Origin: Spirochaetales bacterium
GTDB taxonomy: Bacteria > Spirochaetota > Spirochaetia > SZUA-6 > DRHE01
Assembly (NCBI GenBank): GCA_016930895.1
Contig: JAFGFV010000360.1
Location: 1-21,900, forward strand
DNA length: 21,900 nt
Reading direction: 5' to 3'
Shown here: in pieces, positions 6,004 to 12,967 of the stretch
Position numbering within the stretch: position 1 is the first letter of the stretch
How the letters are laid out: every line of letters starts with the position of its first letter
Made by a program: the position numbers and the translations under genes
Notes under the pieces: model-generated
Databases searched by the model: none
Told to the model about the DNA's origin: nothing
The model's input: the letters and a program-made list of their open reading frames with translations, nothing else

Positions 6004-8079
6004 ATGACTCCGAAAGGTTCTCTTCCACTGATCCTGATTCTGCTGCTCCTCATCGTCTCCTGCAAGGAAATCCTGGTCGAGACCCCCGCCAGATTTGCGG
6101 CCCTCGAGCTGGAGAACCAGTTCGCGGCGATGAGTCCCGAGGGCATGGTCTACCGCGTGCGGGTCATGAGCAACTCACCCCCCCAGACTCTGGAGTTCTG
6201 GACCGAAGCCCTCACCAACCATCTCGAGCGGGAAGGCTACGTACCGGTTTCCGCGGACAACGGCTTCAGCGCCGGCGGGGTCCGCGGCTCCTTCTCCGAG
6301 TGGACGGTCCCTTACCGCAACGACACCTACAAGTACCTGACGGGCGTTCTGGTTGGCGAAGCGACCCTGGCGGTGGCGGAGGCCTCGGGCAGCCACGAAG
6401 TCTACGACCGGCACCGCGCCGCGGTGCTCGAGAGACTCGAGACCATCGACTTCGAAGGGGTGGAGGCCCAAGCTCTCACCGTGCAGTCGGGGGCAGGGCG
6501 GCCGGTCGCTCCCCCGTCCGCCACCGAGCGAGAGGTCAAGGCCGCTACCGCCAGCACTGGGTGCTTCCTGGCGGGAACTCCGGTGCTCACGCGGGAAGGG
6601 ATGACGGCGATCGAGGCAGTCTGGCCGGGCACGCCGCTTTCCGCGTACGACCCGGCGACCGGAACCTGGACGGAGCAGATTGCGCTCCGTGCGATCGTGC
6701 TCCCGTACGCCGGGGATCTGATCTCGATCGATCTGGGCGGACCCGAGGCAGCGACCATCGAAGTCACGGGCAGCCACCCATTCCTGGTCGCGTCCGGACG
6801 CAGGCTGGCACGGCGTCCCCTGCCCGAAGAGCTCTCCGCTGCAGAGAGCCTCTCGCCGACCGCCGGCCGCTGGGTCGAGGCGCGCCACCTGCGCAAAGGT
6901 GACAGTCTCCTGTCCCTGGAAGCGCCCGGGCGGACGGTAACGTCGGTCTCCCGCCGCCACGCCGCGCTGCAGGTCTACCATCTGTCGGTCTCGGGACCCC
7001 ACACGTACGCCGTGGAGGACGCAGGCCTCGTCGTGCACAACGGCGGCGAGGCGGAAAGAACCTACAAGGCCCCGGTGGAGTCCAAGTATGCAGCCCGGGA
7101 GCGGGAAATCATCGGGGGCGGAGCGATCACCGCCTCCCTGCCCACCGACGCCCGCAGCGAGCGGGTCCGGGTCTACTCCGGGGCATGCTCCCTCGTGATC
7201 GACCGGGTGGAGGAAACCAAGCGCCGCATCGCCAACCTGGCGGAGCAGGTAGGAGGCTACGTGGAGCAGTCCACGGAAGCTCGGATCGTTCTCCGCGTTC
7301 CTGCAGGCGCCTTCCGAAGGGTGTTCGACGACATCCTCGAGCTCGGAGAGGTGGTGTACAAAGCCATCGAGACCTACGACGTCACGGATCAGTTCACCGA
7401 CCCTGCGGGCAGGCTGGCGGTGGCCATCCGGGCCAGGGACCGCCTGTACGTGCTGGTCAATCGGGTCGAGGACGCCAAGGAGCGACTGGAAATCCTGAAG
7501 AAGATCCGTGAGTATACCGAGACCATCGAGCGGCTCGAGCTCTCCCTCCAGGTGCTCGAGCAGCGAATCGCCATGTCCCGCATCACCGTGGAGCTGCATC
7601 CCCGCCTGTCGGCGACCGACGAGGGTGACAGGCCCATCCCGTTCGGCTGGATCGAGCGCCTCCACCCCCTCTACGCCACCACCGCCGGGCCGGGCTCGCA
7701 GGTGCAGCTGACGCTGCCGGAAGATGTGGCGGTGTTCCAGGAGCAGGGGGCGCTCCGGGCGGAGGCCGCGGACGGGACGCGGGTGCGCGTCGGCACGGTC
7801 AAGAACGATCCCCGGGGGGACTCCCTGTTCTGGCAGCAGGCGCTCATCTACCATGTGAAGGACAGGTACAGGGAGGCGCAAGGGATCCCCGGCGAGCCCG
7901 TGGCGCTGGCCCTCTTCGCCAGCAAGGATCGCGACCCCTACTACTACCTGGTGGGCGCGGCACCGCTGCCCGGGAAGCCGACCCTGGTGGTATTCGAGGC
8001 CTACTTCCCCGACCAGGCGGCCCTGGAGCGGCATAGGGCCGGCCTGCTCGACGCCTTCGGGAAGGTGGAGCTCAAATGA
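6004..8079 (+). CDS. Lipoprotein with a Hint (intein-like) domain and a DUF4349 domain between two repeated domains
   Basis: This is a 691-aa protein. Residues 1-20 are a lipoprotein signal peptide (LILLLLIVSC, lipid on Cys20), which fixes the start. Residues about 30-165 form a first alpha/beta domain. Residues 187-346 are a complete Hint autoprocessing domain: Cys187 in CFLAGTPVLTREG, the block-B motif TGSH (Thr255, His258), then VYHLSVSGPHTYAVE and the C-terminal VVHN (His345, Asn346). The next residue is Gly347, not Cys/Ser/Thr. Residues about 386-533 are a DUF4349 domain (RVYSGACSLVIDRVE, GGYVEQST, VLRVPAGAF, YDVTDQFTD) with a coiled-coil second half (about 470-530). Residues about 545-691 repeat features of the first domain. 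Inference: after export the Hint domain cleaves the chain, freeing DUF4349 from its anchor. It overlaps the next gene by 4 nt. Confidence 0.88.
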   Translation: MTPKGSLPLILILLLLIVSCKEILVETPARFAALELENQFAAMSPEGMVYRVRVMSNSPPQTLEFWTEALTNHLEREGYVPVSADNGFSAGGVRGSFSEWTVPYRNDTYKYLTGVLVGEATLAVAEASGSHEVYDRHRAAVLERLETIDFEGVEAQALTVQSGAGRPVAPPSATEREVKAATASTGCFLAGTPVLTREGMTAIEAVWPGTPLSAYDPATGTWTEQIALRAIVLPYAGDLISIDLGGPEAATIEVTGSHPFLVASGRRLARRPLPEELSAAESLSPTAGRWVEARHLRKGDSLLSLEAPGRTVTSVSRRHAALQVYHLSVSGPHTYAVEDAGLVVHNGGEAERTYKAPVESKYAAREREIIGGGAITASLPTDARSERVRVYSGACSLVIDRVEETKRRIANLAEQVGGYVEQSTEARIVLRVPAGAFRRVFDDILELGEVVYKAIETYDVTDQFTDPAGRLAVAIRARDRLYVLVNRVEDAKERLEILKKIREYTETIERLELSLQVLEQRIAMSRITVELHPRLSATDEGDRPIPFGWIERLHPLYATTAGPGSQVQLTLPEDVAVFQEQGALRAEAADGTRVRVGTVKNDPRGDSLFWQQALIYHVKDRYREAQGIPGEPVALALFASKDRDPYYYLVGAAPLPGKPTLVVFEAYFPDQAALERHRAGLLDAFGKVELK
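6562..7041 (+). other. Hint autoprocessing domain encoded within the lipoprotein gene
   Basis: These 160 codons run from the catalytic Cys (6562-6564) to the terminal Asn (7039-7041). Motifs in order are C-F-L-A-G-T-P-V (block A), T-x-x-H (block B, codons 255-258), VYHL...HTYAV (block F) and VVHN (block G). The length is that of a minimal Hint fold; no room exists for a homing endonuclease. With Gly after the Asn, ordinary splicing to a +1 nucleophile is not expected. Cleavage at one or both ends, as in type B bacterial intein-like domains and pretoxin Hint domains, fits better. Confidence 0.85.
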
Positions 8080-8684
8080 AGAGGCGAACACTCCCCTTCA
8101 TCCTCGTATTGCTTGCCGTGGCCCTGCCGACTGCCAACTCCGACACCGGCAGCAAGCGCCAGACCCTCGAAACGGTCATCCTGGTCGAGGACCGCTTCGA
8201 GACCGCCGACGAGATCGAGCAGTGGGTGGAGGCCAACAAGGGGTACCTGGTCTCCAGGCTGGAAGACCGGCTGATCCTGCGCGTGCCCAGCGGGACGCTG
8301 GAGGGGTTCGTCGACTACCTGGAGACCGTGGCCGCCGAGATCGTCCAGATCCGGCAGGAGACCGAAGACATCAGTCAGAGCCTCCTCGAGGCGGAGGCCG
8401 GCATCCGGAGCAAGAACGAGCTCTTCCAGAAAGCACTGCTCCTGATCGACCAGACGGATCTGGCCGCGACCCTGGAGATCGAGAGCGAGATCCTCTCGAT
8501 CCTGACCGACCTGGAGGGCCTGAAGGGTCGGCACCGCAAGCTGTCGGGGGAGGTTGACCTGGCGCGCGTCCAGGTGGACTTCACCCTGCGGGAGGAGAAG
8601 CTTCCCGAGAACCTGGCTTCCTCCTTCCCCTGGATCAACGCGGTGGACTTCTACCTCCTCATGCAGGAGCTCGAGCAGAACTAG
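8076..8684 (+). CDS. Secreted DUF4349-like coiled-coil protein
   Basis: This 202-aa protein has a cleavable signal peptide (MKRRTLPFILVLLAVALPTANS) and no lipobox Cys, so it is periplasmic or secreted. The mature part follows the DUF4349 plan. A short beta-rich half includes VEANKGYLVSRLEDRLILRV and PSGTLEGFVDYLE, comparable with GGYVEQSTEARIVLRV and PAGAFRRVFDDILE in the upstream protein. A long heptad-rich region follows (about residues 95-165), then a beta hairpin (VDLARVQVDFTLRE). The ATG lies in the stop of the upstream gene (ATGA) with GGTGGAG just upstream, so the two are co-translated. A shared domain and tight coupling suggest that the proteins interact, perhaps through their coiled coils. 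The aromatic C-terminus (DFYLLMQELEQN) is not a membrane helix. Function unknown. Confidence 0.82.
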   Translation: MKRRTLPFILVLLAVALPTANSDTGSKRQTLETVILVEDRFETADEIEQWVEANKGYLVSRLEDRLILRVPSGTLEGFVDYLETVAAEIVQIRQETEDISQSLLEAEAGIRSKNELFQKALLLIDQTDLAATLEIESEILSILTDLEGLKGRHRKLSGEVDLARVQVDFTLREEKLPENLASSFPWINAVDFYLLMQELEQN

Positions 8685-9475
8685 GGGACCGGGCCCTGCC
8701 GCTCCCCGGAGCGCTCCCTGAGAAACCGCTCCATCACGGCCAGGTCCTCCGACTTGTCCACGTCCATGCCCACCTCGGGACGGCGGCAGGGGATGGCGCA
8801 GCCCCTCAGGCCCAGGCGCCGGCTGGCCCGGCGGACCGCCTCGTCGATGCTCAGCCGCCGCAGCAGGAACAGCAGAAGCATGTCCAGGCCGATGGTACCC
8901 ACGATCTTCCAGGGGCTCTTGCGGACCGCCATGAGGCGCTCCCAGATCCCGGTCTCCCGGGAGAAAAGGGAAGCGCGAATCACCGCCACGTCCCCGCCGC
9001 AGACTTCCGCGTCGCGAAAACGCAGGTAGGTCCGGCGGCTCCCGGGAAAGCGGGCCTGCATGTCCCGCTTGTCGATCACGCAGTAGTAGAAATCCTCCCC
9101 GCGCCTCTCGGCGTGCTCGATGATCTCGTCGATCATGTCCCCCCGGATGGCCGGGATGTCCGCGGAGACGCTGAGGAGGTACTCCGCCGCCGGGTCCTGG
9201 CGGATGAGCTCCAGCCCGGCGTTCAGGAGGTTCTGGAGGAACCCGCCCTGGTCGGGCATGAAGCCGAGCTCCCTGGGGCAGGTGAAGGATGCCGCCTCCT
9301 CGATCCCGACCACCTGGATGCGGCCGACGCGCCGGGATTCACCGAGGGCGTCGAGCACCCACTGGAGCATGGGCCGGCCGCCCACCTCGAGGAGTGCCTT
9401 GGGCCTGCCCTGGGTCAGGGGATAGAGGGAATCCCCCTCCCGGGGAACTCCGCCGGCGGCCAGGATGGCGTGCAT
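8681..9475 (-). CDS. MobA-like / NTP-transferase family nucleotidyltransferase
   Basis: This is a 264-aa cytoplasmic protein with a Rossmann-like GT-A nucleotidyltransferase fold. The N-terminal nucleotide-binding loop is AILAAGGV (3-10), and PLTQGRPKALLEVGGRPML (19-37) supplies the conserved Lys26. The metal-binding Asp lies in SVSADIPAI (Asp106). The canonical GxGTRM is replaced by GGVPREGDSLYPL, so this belongs to the MobA/NTP_transf_3 side rather than to typical sugar-1-phosphate enzymes. The C-terminal half carries a helical segment (TIGLDMLLLFLLRRL) and VGMDVDKSEDLAVMERFL, the usual closing motif of this fold. It starts 15 nt after the stop of the quinate-dehydrogenase-like gene, so the two form an operon. 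Its TAG stop shares a CTAG tetranucleotide with the TAG of the convergent gene. The substrate is not predictable; molybdopterin guanylylation is unlikely. Confidence 0.85.
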   Translation of the reverse strand: MHAILAAGGVPREGDSLYPLTQGRPKALLEVGGRPMLQWVLDALGESRRVGRIQVVGIEEAASFTCPRELGFMPDQGGFLQNLLNAGLELIRQDPAAEYLLSVSADIPAIRGDMIDEIIEHAERRGEDFYYCVIDKRDMQARFPGSRRTYLRFRDAEVCGGDVAVIRASLFSRETGIWERLMAVRKSPWKIVGTIGLDMLLLFLLRRLSIDEAVRRASRRLGLRGCAIPCRRPEVGMDVDKSEDLAVMERFLRERSGERQGPVP

Positions 9476-9490
9476 GGAAGCCTGCGGCCT

Positions 9491-10387
9491 CTATAGTCTC
9501 GTGATGGTGGGTCCGATCCTCTCCCGCTCGAGGATCCCCGCCAGCTCGTTGTCGGTCAGGAGCCGGCCCTTGCCCGCCGCCGCGATCAGGGCGGCCTCGG
9601 TGGCGTTGGTTCCGAAGCTCCTCCCCTCGAAGATCGGGGTGGTGGTCACCAGGTACTTGATCCCCCGCCGGCGCATGAACTCCAGGTCCGCCGGGATGGT
9701 GGTGTTGGTGACGATGACCTTGCCCTCCATGTCCTCGGGCATGTGCTTCTTGATGTACAGCCAGTCCCCGGCGATGACCGAGGCGTCCTGGTAGTACTTC
9801 TCGTACTTGGGCTCGTTCTTCTCCTGGGCCTCGCCGGTGGAGTACAGCATGCTGATGGGCATGCGCCCGACGACCGGCATCAGAAGCCGGGCCACGAGGT
9901 GCAGGCCCCGGACAGTCCGCACCGGGAGCGGAATCCCGAGCGCGAACATCAGGTCCCCGAACACGCACTGGTAGCCGGCCTCGATGAAGGAGAGGAGCAT
10001 GCCGTAGCGGGAGGCGGTCTCCACCAGGAAGGCCGTCTTGGACGGGATCTCCCCGCCGATCCTCTCCTCAACGACCTGCATGACCCGGCCTTCGAGCACC
10101 GTCTGCAGCCCCCTGCCGTCGGTGTACGGGGTGAGCCGCACGTCCTGGACGAGCCTCAGGGCGCTGTGCAGTGGATAGCTCTTCCAGGGCATGTAGATCG
10201 CCAGGTTGATCCCTCCCATGCCGAAGGCGTCGATCGCGCCGTCGAGCTCCCTGTACATCTCCCGGGCCCTGGCCTCGTCCCCGTTGGTGCCGATGCGCTC
10301 GAGCTGCACCGTCTGCCCCAACAGGCGTGTCTCGATCTTCTTGTCTCGCAGGGGAGAACCGAGGCTGATGCTGAGCGCTGTCTTCAT
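9491..10387 (-). CDS. Conserved protein of the family often annotated as quinate 5-dehydrogenase (function unproven)
   Basis: This 298-aa protein starts at ATG 10387 with GGAAGG upstream. The opening SISLGSPLRDKKIETRLLG, the stretch LERIGTNGDEARAREMYREL and DAFGMGGINLAIY are characteristic of a bacterial family that automated pipelines often call quinate 5-dehydrogenase. I see no classical GxGxxG Rossmann motif of a shikimate/quinate dehydrogenase, so the name should not be taken literally. A glycine-rich hinge (GGIN) and the later segment KVIVTNTTIPADLEFMRRRGIKYLVTTTPIF, given here in two parts (KVIVTNTTIPADLEFM and GIKYLVTTTPIF), suggest two alpha/beta halves. No signal peptide or membrane helix is evident, so it is probably cytoplasmic. 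It is followed 15 nt later by the nucleotidyltransferase, suggesting that the two act on the same small metabolite. Confidence 0.75.
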   Translation of the reverse strand: MKTALSISLGSPLRDKKIETRLLGQTVQLERIGTNGDEARAREMYRELDGAIDAFGMGGINLAIYMPWKSYPLHSALRLVQDVRLTPYTDGRGLQTVLEGRVMQVVEERIGGEIPSKTAFLVETASRYGMLLSFIEAGYQCVFGDLMFALGIPLPVRTVRGLHLVARLLMPVVGRMPISMLYSTGEAQEKNEPKYEKYYQDASVIAGDWLYIKKHMPEDMEGKVIVTNTTIPADLEFMRRRGIKYLVTTTPIFEGRSFGTNATEAALIAAAGKGRLLTDNELAGILERERIGPTITRL

Positions 10388-10685
10388 CGACTCTTGCCTT
10401 CCGCCGCGTGTGCCGCGGCATCCAAGCGCTGAGGATCGTCGATGAGAAGAATGTTAGCCCAATACAGGCGGCGGCGCAACCAAACGAGCACCCAGCCAGC
10501 TCGGAGAGAAGGCGTGCGTCGTGGAACCGGCCGACAATGTATGGGCGGAACAGGACGGCGGGGGTCTTTGCATGCTTGAACTTCCGCGGCAGGACCTGCA
10601 TCCTGTAATTGGGCTTCCGGCCGGGCCCTCGACAGACCCGTTCCGGAGCCGGCGAGTGGCGGAAGACAACGAGAGGAGTGTCCCC
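10388..10685. other. Non-coding gap between divergent genes
   Basis: This 298-bp gap separates the minus-strand quinate-dehydrogenase-like gene from the plus-strand membrane protein. Apart from the candidate leftward promoter at 10451-10479 and the ribosome binding site of the membrane-protein gene (AGGAG, about 7 nt before 10686), I see no convincing gene or structured element. An open frame that extends the membrane protein upstream to 10521 has no good ribosome binding site and would put a polar, proline-rich tail before its first helix. Confidence 0.5.
10451..10479 (-). promoter_or_regulatory. Candidate promoter for the quinate-dehydrogenase-like / nucleotidyltransferase operon
   Basis: On the minus strand, TTGCGC (10479-10474) and TAACAT (10456-10451) are separated by 17 bp. 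Matches to consensus are 3/6 and 4/6, so support is modest. It would give a leader of about 57 nt before the ATG at 10387. Confidence 0.35.
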
Positions 10686-11558
10686 ATGAAAGTGTCCCGT
10701 GCCGCCTTCTGGCTGTGTATCCTGATCGCCGTGATGGCAGCGTCTGCCGCCGCCACCGGCCTGTTCTGGGAAAACGGAAGCGGGCCGAGCACCTTTGCGA
10801 CCCTCCGCGGTGAGACCGCCCGCATGTTCGGGCGGGGACTATACCGATACGACTCCCTGTTCAGCGGCGCCAACTACAGGGGGCAGGATGCCGTAACCCT
10901 CTTCCTGGGAGTGCCGCTGCTCGTGCTGGGGAACGTTTCTTACCGCCGGGGCTCCCTGAAGGGAGGGCTGCTCCTGAGCGGCATCCTGGCCTTCTTCTTG
11001 TACGCGTACGCCTCAATGGCTCTCGGGGCGGCCTACAACCCCCTGTTCCTGCTGTACGTGGCACTGCTCTCGGCCGGCTTCTTCGCCCTGATCCTGACCC
11101 TGGGCTCCATCGGCACCCTGCCTTCCGCGGTGGTGGAGCGCCTGCCGCGCCTGGGGCCTGCCCTGTTCATGTTCGCCGGAGGGGCGGTCACCCTGTTCGT
11201 GTGGCTCGCTCCGCTCGTGGGCTCGACGATCTCGGGCCGCCCCCCGCAGCTCCTGGACAGCTACGCCACCCTGGTGACCCACGCCCTGGACCTCGGAATC
11301 ATCACGCCCGCCACCTTCGTGGTCGGGGCCCTGATCCTGCGCCGCTCCTCTCGGGGGTACACCCTGGCCTTCCCGCTCCTGGGCATCATCATCATGCTGC
11401 TGCCGACCATCATTCTCGGTACGGCGAGCCAGCTGCGTGCAGGGATTACGTACGGGGTCGGGGAGATCGTGGGACCGATCACCGGGTTCGCCCTGCTGGG
11501 CGCTCTGGCCGTCTGGGTGCTGGTCGCCATCCTGCGGCCGCTGCCTGGGGAGCGTTGA
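10686..11558 (+). CDS. Multi-pass inner-membrane protein, eight predicted helices, unknown function
   Basis: This is a 290-aa hydrophobic protein. The start at 10686 follows AGGAG at a 7-nt spacing and places the first helix at the N-terminus. Hydrophobic segments lie at about residues 8-28, 67-85, 92-113, 118-140, 155-178, 200-218, 226-248 and 262-284. The first extracytoplasmic loop (about 29-66) ends in YRGQDAVTLFLGVPLLVLG. This GQDAVTL motif and the following RRGSLKGGLL loop look like a conserved family signature that I recognise as a general type of hypothetical membrane protein, without a known role. No transporter or kinase signature is visible. Twenty-eight nt downstream lies an aldo/keto reductase remnant, which may once have been co-transcribed. 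Confidence 0.8.
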   Translation: MKVSRAAFWLCILIAVMAASAAATGLFWENGSGPSTFATLRGETARMFGRGLYRYDSLFSGANYRGQDAVTLFLGVPLLVLGNVSYRRGSLKGGLLLSGILAFFLYAYASMALGAAYNPLFLLYVALLSAGFFALILTLGSIGTLPSAVVERLPRLGPALFMFAGGAVTLFVWLAPLVGSTISGRPPQLLDSYATLVTHALDLGIITPATFVVGALILRRSSRGYTLAFPLLGIIIMLLPTIILGTASQLRAGITYGVGEIVGPITGFALLGALAVWVLVAILRPLPGER

Positions 11559-11586
11559 GAACAGACCATCCGGAGGAAGGGAGGGC

Positions 11587-11865
11587 ATGATGAATCTAAG
11601 AAGCACGGTACCGCCGGCCAACGGCGTGGCGATCCCCTGGCTGGGCCTGGGGGTGTTTCTGTCAAATCAGGGAAAGGAGACCCAGCAGGCTGTCCGCTGG
11701 GACCTGCAGCTCGACGTGGTGACCATTCCCAAGTCCGTGCACCGCGAGCGCATCCTGGAGAACAGCCGTGTCTTCGACTTCGAGCTGGATCAGGAGGACG
11801 TGGCCCGCCTCGAGAGCCTGGACGGCGGCACCCGGACCCGTCCCGATCCGGAGAACCCTCGATTT
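11587..11865 (+). pseudogene. Aldo/keto reductase remnant with a large internal deletion
   Basis: The N-terminus (TVPPANGVAIPWLGLGVF, ETQQAV) is the first beta strand of an aldo/keto reductase. Seven residues later the sequence is already at the far C-terminal part (LQLDVVTIPKSVHRERI, VFDFELDQEDVARLESLDGG and TRPDPENP). About 190 residues of the usual 270-280 are missing, including the catalytic Asp, Tyr, Lys and His of the barrel. The frame is intact across the join and continues past the homology to a stop at 12153, antisense to the zinc dehydrogenase. The join lies near RW (11695-11700), a dipeptide found at both natural positions, so recombination at a short direct repeat is a plausible cause. 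A good ribosome site (GGAAGGGAGG) precedes the start. No enzyme activity is expected. Confidence 0.8.
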
Positions 11866-11916
11866 CTGAGCCGGCTGGGCAGCTGGATGCCCGCTGGACC
11901 GCACGTGAGGCTTCGT

Positions 11917-12954
11917 TCAGGGCCGGAGGATCACCTTGCTGACCCTCTGCGCTTTCAGATCCTCGAAGGCCTGCTCGACCTGATCGAGCGGGTAGATCCG
12001 GCTGATGTATTTCTCGACATTCAGTGTCTTGGCGGCGATCCACTCCAACACCTGCCGGTTCTGAGCGGCTGTCGACGCATGGGCCCCGACGACGGAGAGC
12101 TCCTTGTAGTGCACGACGTTGCTGTCAACGAAGCATTTCGAGTCGCCGGGTAGCCCACCGAAGAGGGAGACGCGCCCTCGCTTCGCGGCCATCGCGATGG
12201 CGTCCGCCTGGGCTCTACCCGATGGACACGCAGTGATGGCCACGTCGATTCCTCTGCCCTCGGTGAGCCGGAGCGCCTCGGCGACAACATCGCCGTTTGC
12301 AGGGGCGATCGCCCTGAGAGACGGAAGTAAGCGAAGCGCCTCGTCCAAACGGGCCTGATTGGGCTCCACCATGAACACCTGCACCGCGCCGTGAAGTCCG
12401 GCCAGCTCAGCGTGCACGCAGCCTATGAACCCCGCGCCGAACACCACGACCGTATCGCCGTTGCGGATGTTCAGCAGACTCTGGCCGTTGAGGACGCAGG
12501 CGATCGGCTCCGCGAGCGAGGCTTCTTCAAAGCTCACACCCTCCGGCAGGCGGTTCACGTGGCCCGCGCTGAAAGCCCGCCCGGGGATCTCCATGAACTC
12601 GGCGAAGCCTCCGTCGCACTGAAACCCGATGGTAAGGAGGTCGTCGCACAAATTGGTGTAACCGCGGCGGCACGCATAGCAGCGGCCGCAGCCAATGGCC
12701 GGGGCCACGGTGACCCGATCGGCCACCGCGAAGCCCTCGACCCGCCGTCCGGCCTCGACGATCTCTCCGCTCACCTCGTGACCGATGATCCGAGGCGCTT
12801 GGATCCGTGAGCTCCCGTGGAGGTACGCCCGCAGGTCGGTACCGCAGATGGAGCCCGCCCTCACCTTGATGACGGCTGTGGACTCCCCTGCTCTGGGGAT
12901 CGGCCTGTTCTCCAGGACCAGGTCCCTCGCCGATCTGTAGACGCATGCTAACAT
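11917..12954 (-). CDS. Zinc-dependent medium-chain dehydrogenase (sugar/polyol or threonine dehydrogenase type)
   Basis: This is a 345-aa cytoplasmic NAD(P)-dependent alcohol dehydrogenase, full length for the family. Catalytic zinc ligands are visible: Cys37 in SICGTD, and His59-Glu60 in GHEVSGE, with Glu149 in LAEP. The structural zinc lobe is complete, with Cys89, Cys92, Cys95 and Cys103 in CGRCYACRRGYTNLC. The Rossmann dinucleotide loop is VFGAGFIG (172-178). It is the last gene of the eight-gene sugar operon, 13 nt after the TIM-barrel gene. In this context it most likely oxidises a sugar or polyol, or reduces a ketose, from the imported substrate. Threonine dehydrogenase has the same architecture and cannot be excluded from sequence alone. 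Confidence 0.9.
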   Translation of the reverse strand: MLACVYRSARDLVLENRPIPRAGESTAVIKVRAGSICGTDLRAYLHGSSRIQAPRIIGHEVSGEIVEAGRRVEGFAVADRVTVAPAIGCGRCYACRRGYTNLCDDLLTIGFQCDGGFAEFMEIPGRAFSAGHVNRLPEGVSFEEASLAEPIACVLNGQSLLNIRNGDTVVVFGAGFIGCVHAELAGLHGAVQVFMVEPNQARLDEALRLLPSLRAIAPANGDVVAEALRLTEGRGIDVAITACPSGRAQADAIAMAAKRGRVSLFGGLPGDSKCFVDSNVVHYKELSVVGAHASTAAQNRQVLEWIAAKTLNVEKYISRIYPLDQVEQAFEDLKAQRVSKVILRP

Positions 12955-12967
12955 CTTCGCGACAACC

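Noticed and set aside
6562..7041. A true splicing intein inserted in the lipoprotein.
   Set aside because: Gly follows the terminal Asn where splicing needs Cys, Ser or Thr, and the site is a domain boundary rather than a conserved active site. Cleavage-type Hint is the better reading.
6004..8079. A polymorphic toxin with a pretoxin Hint.
   Set aside because: The segment after the Hint is DUF4349 plus a repeated domain, not a short toxin, and no immunity-like gene follows. The next gene is another DUF4349-like protein.
6175..8091. A 638-codon minus-strand frame opposite the Hint lipoprotein.
   Set aside because: The plus frame has a signal peptide, Hint motifs and DUF4349 features, plus a promoter; the antisense product has none.
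10521..10685. An N-terminal extension of the membrane protein to 10521.
   Set aside because: No ribosome binding site there, and it would put a long polar tail before the first helix. The ATG at 10686 has AGGAG at good spacing.
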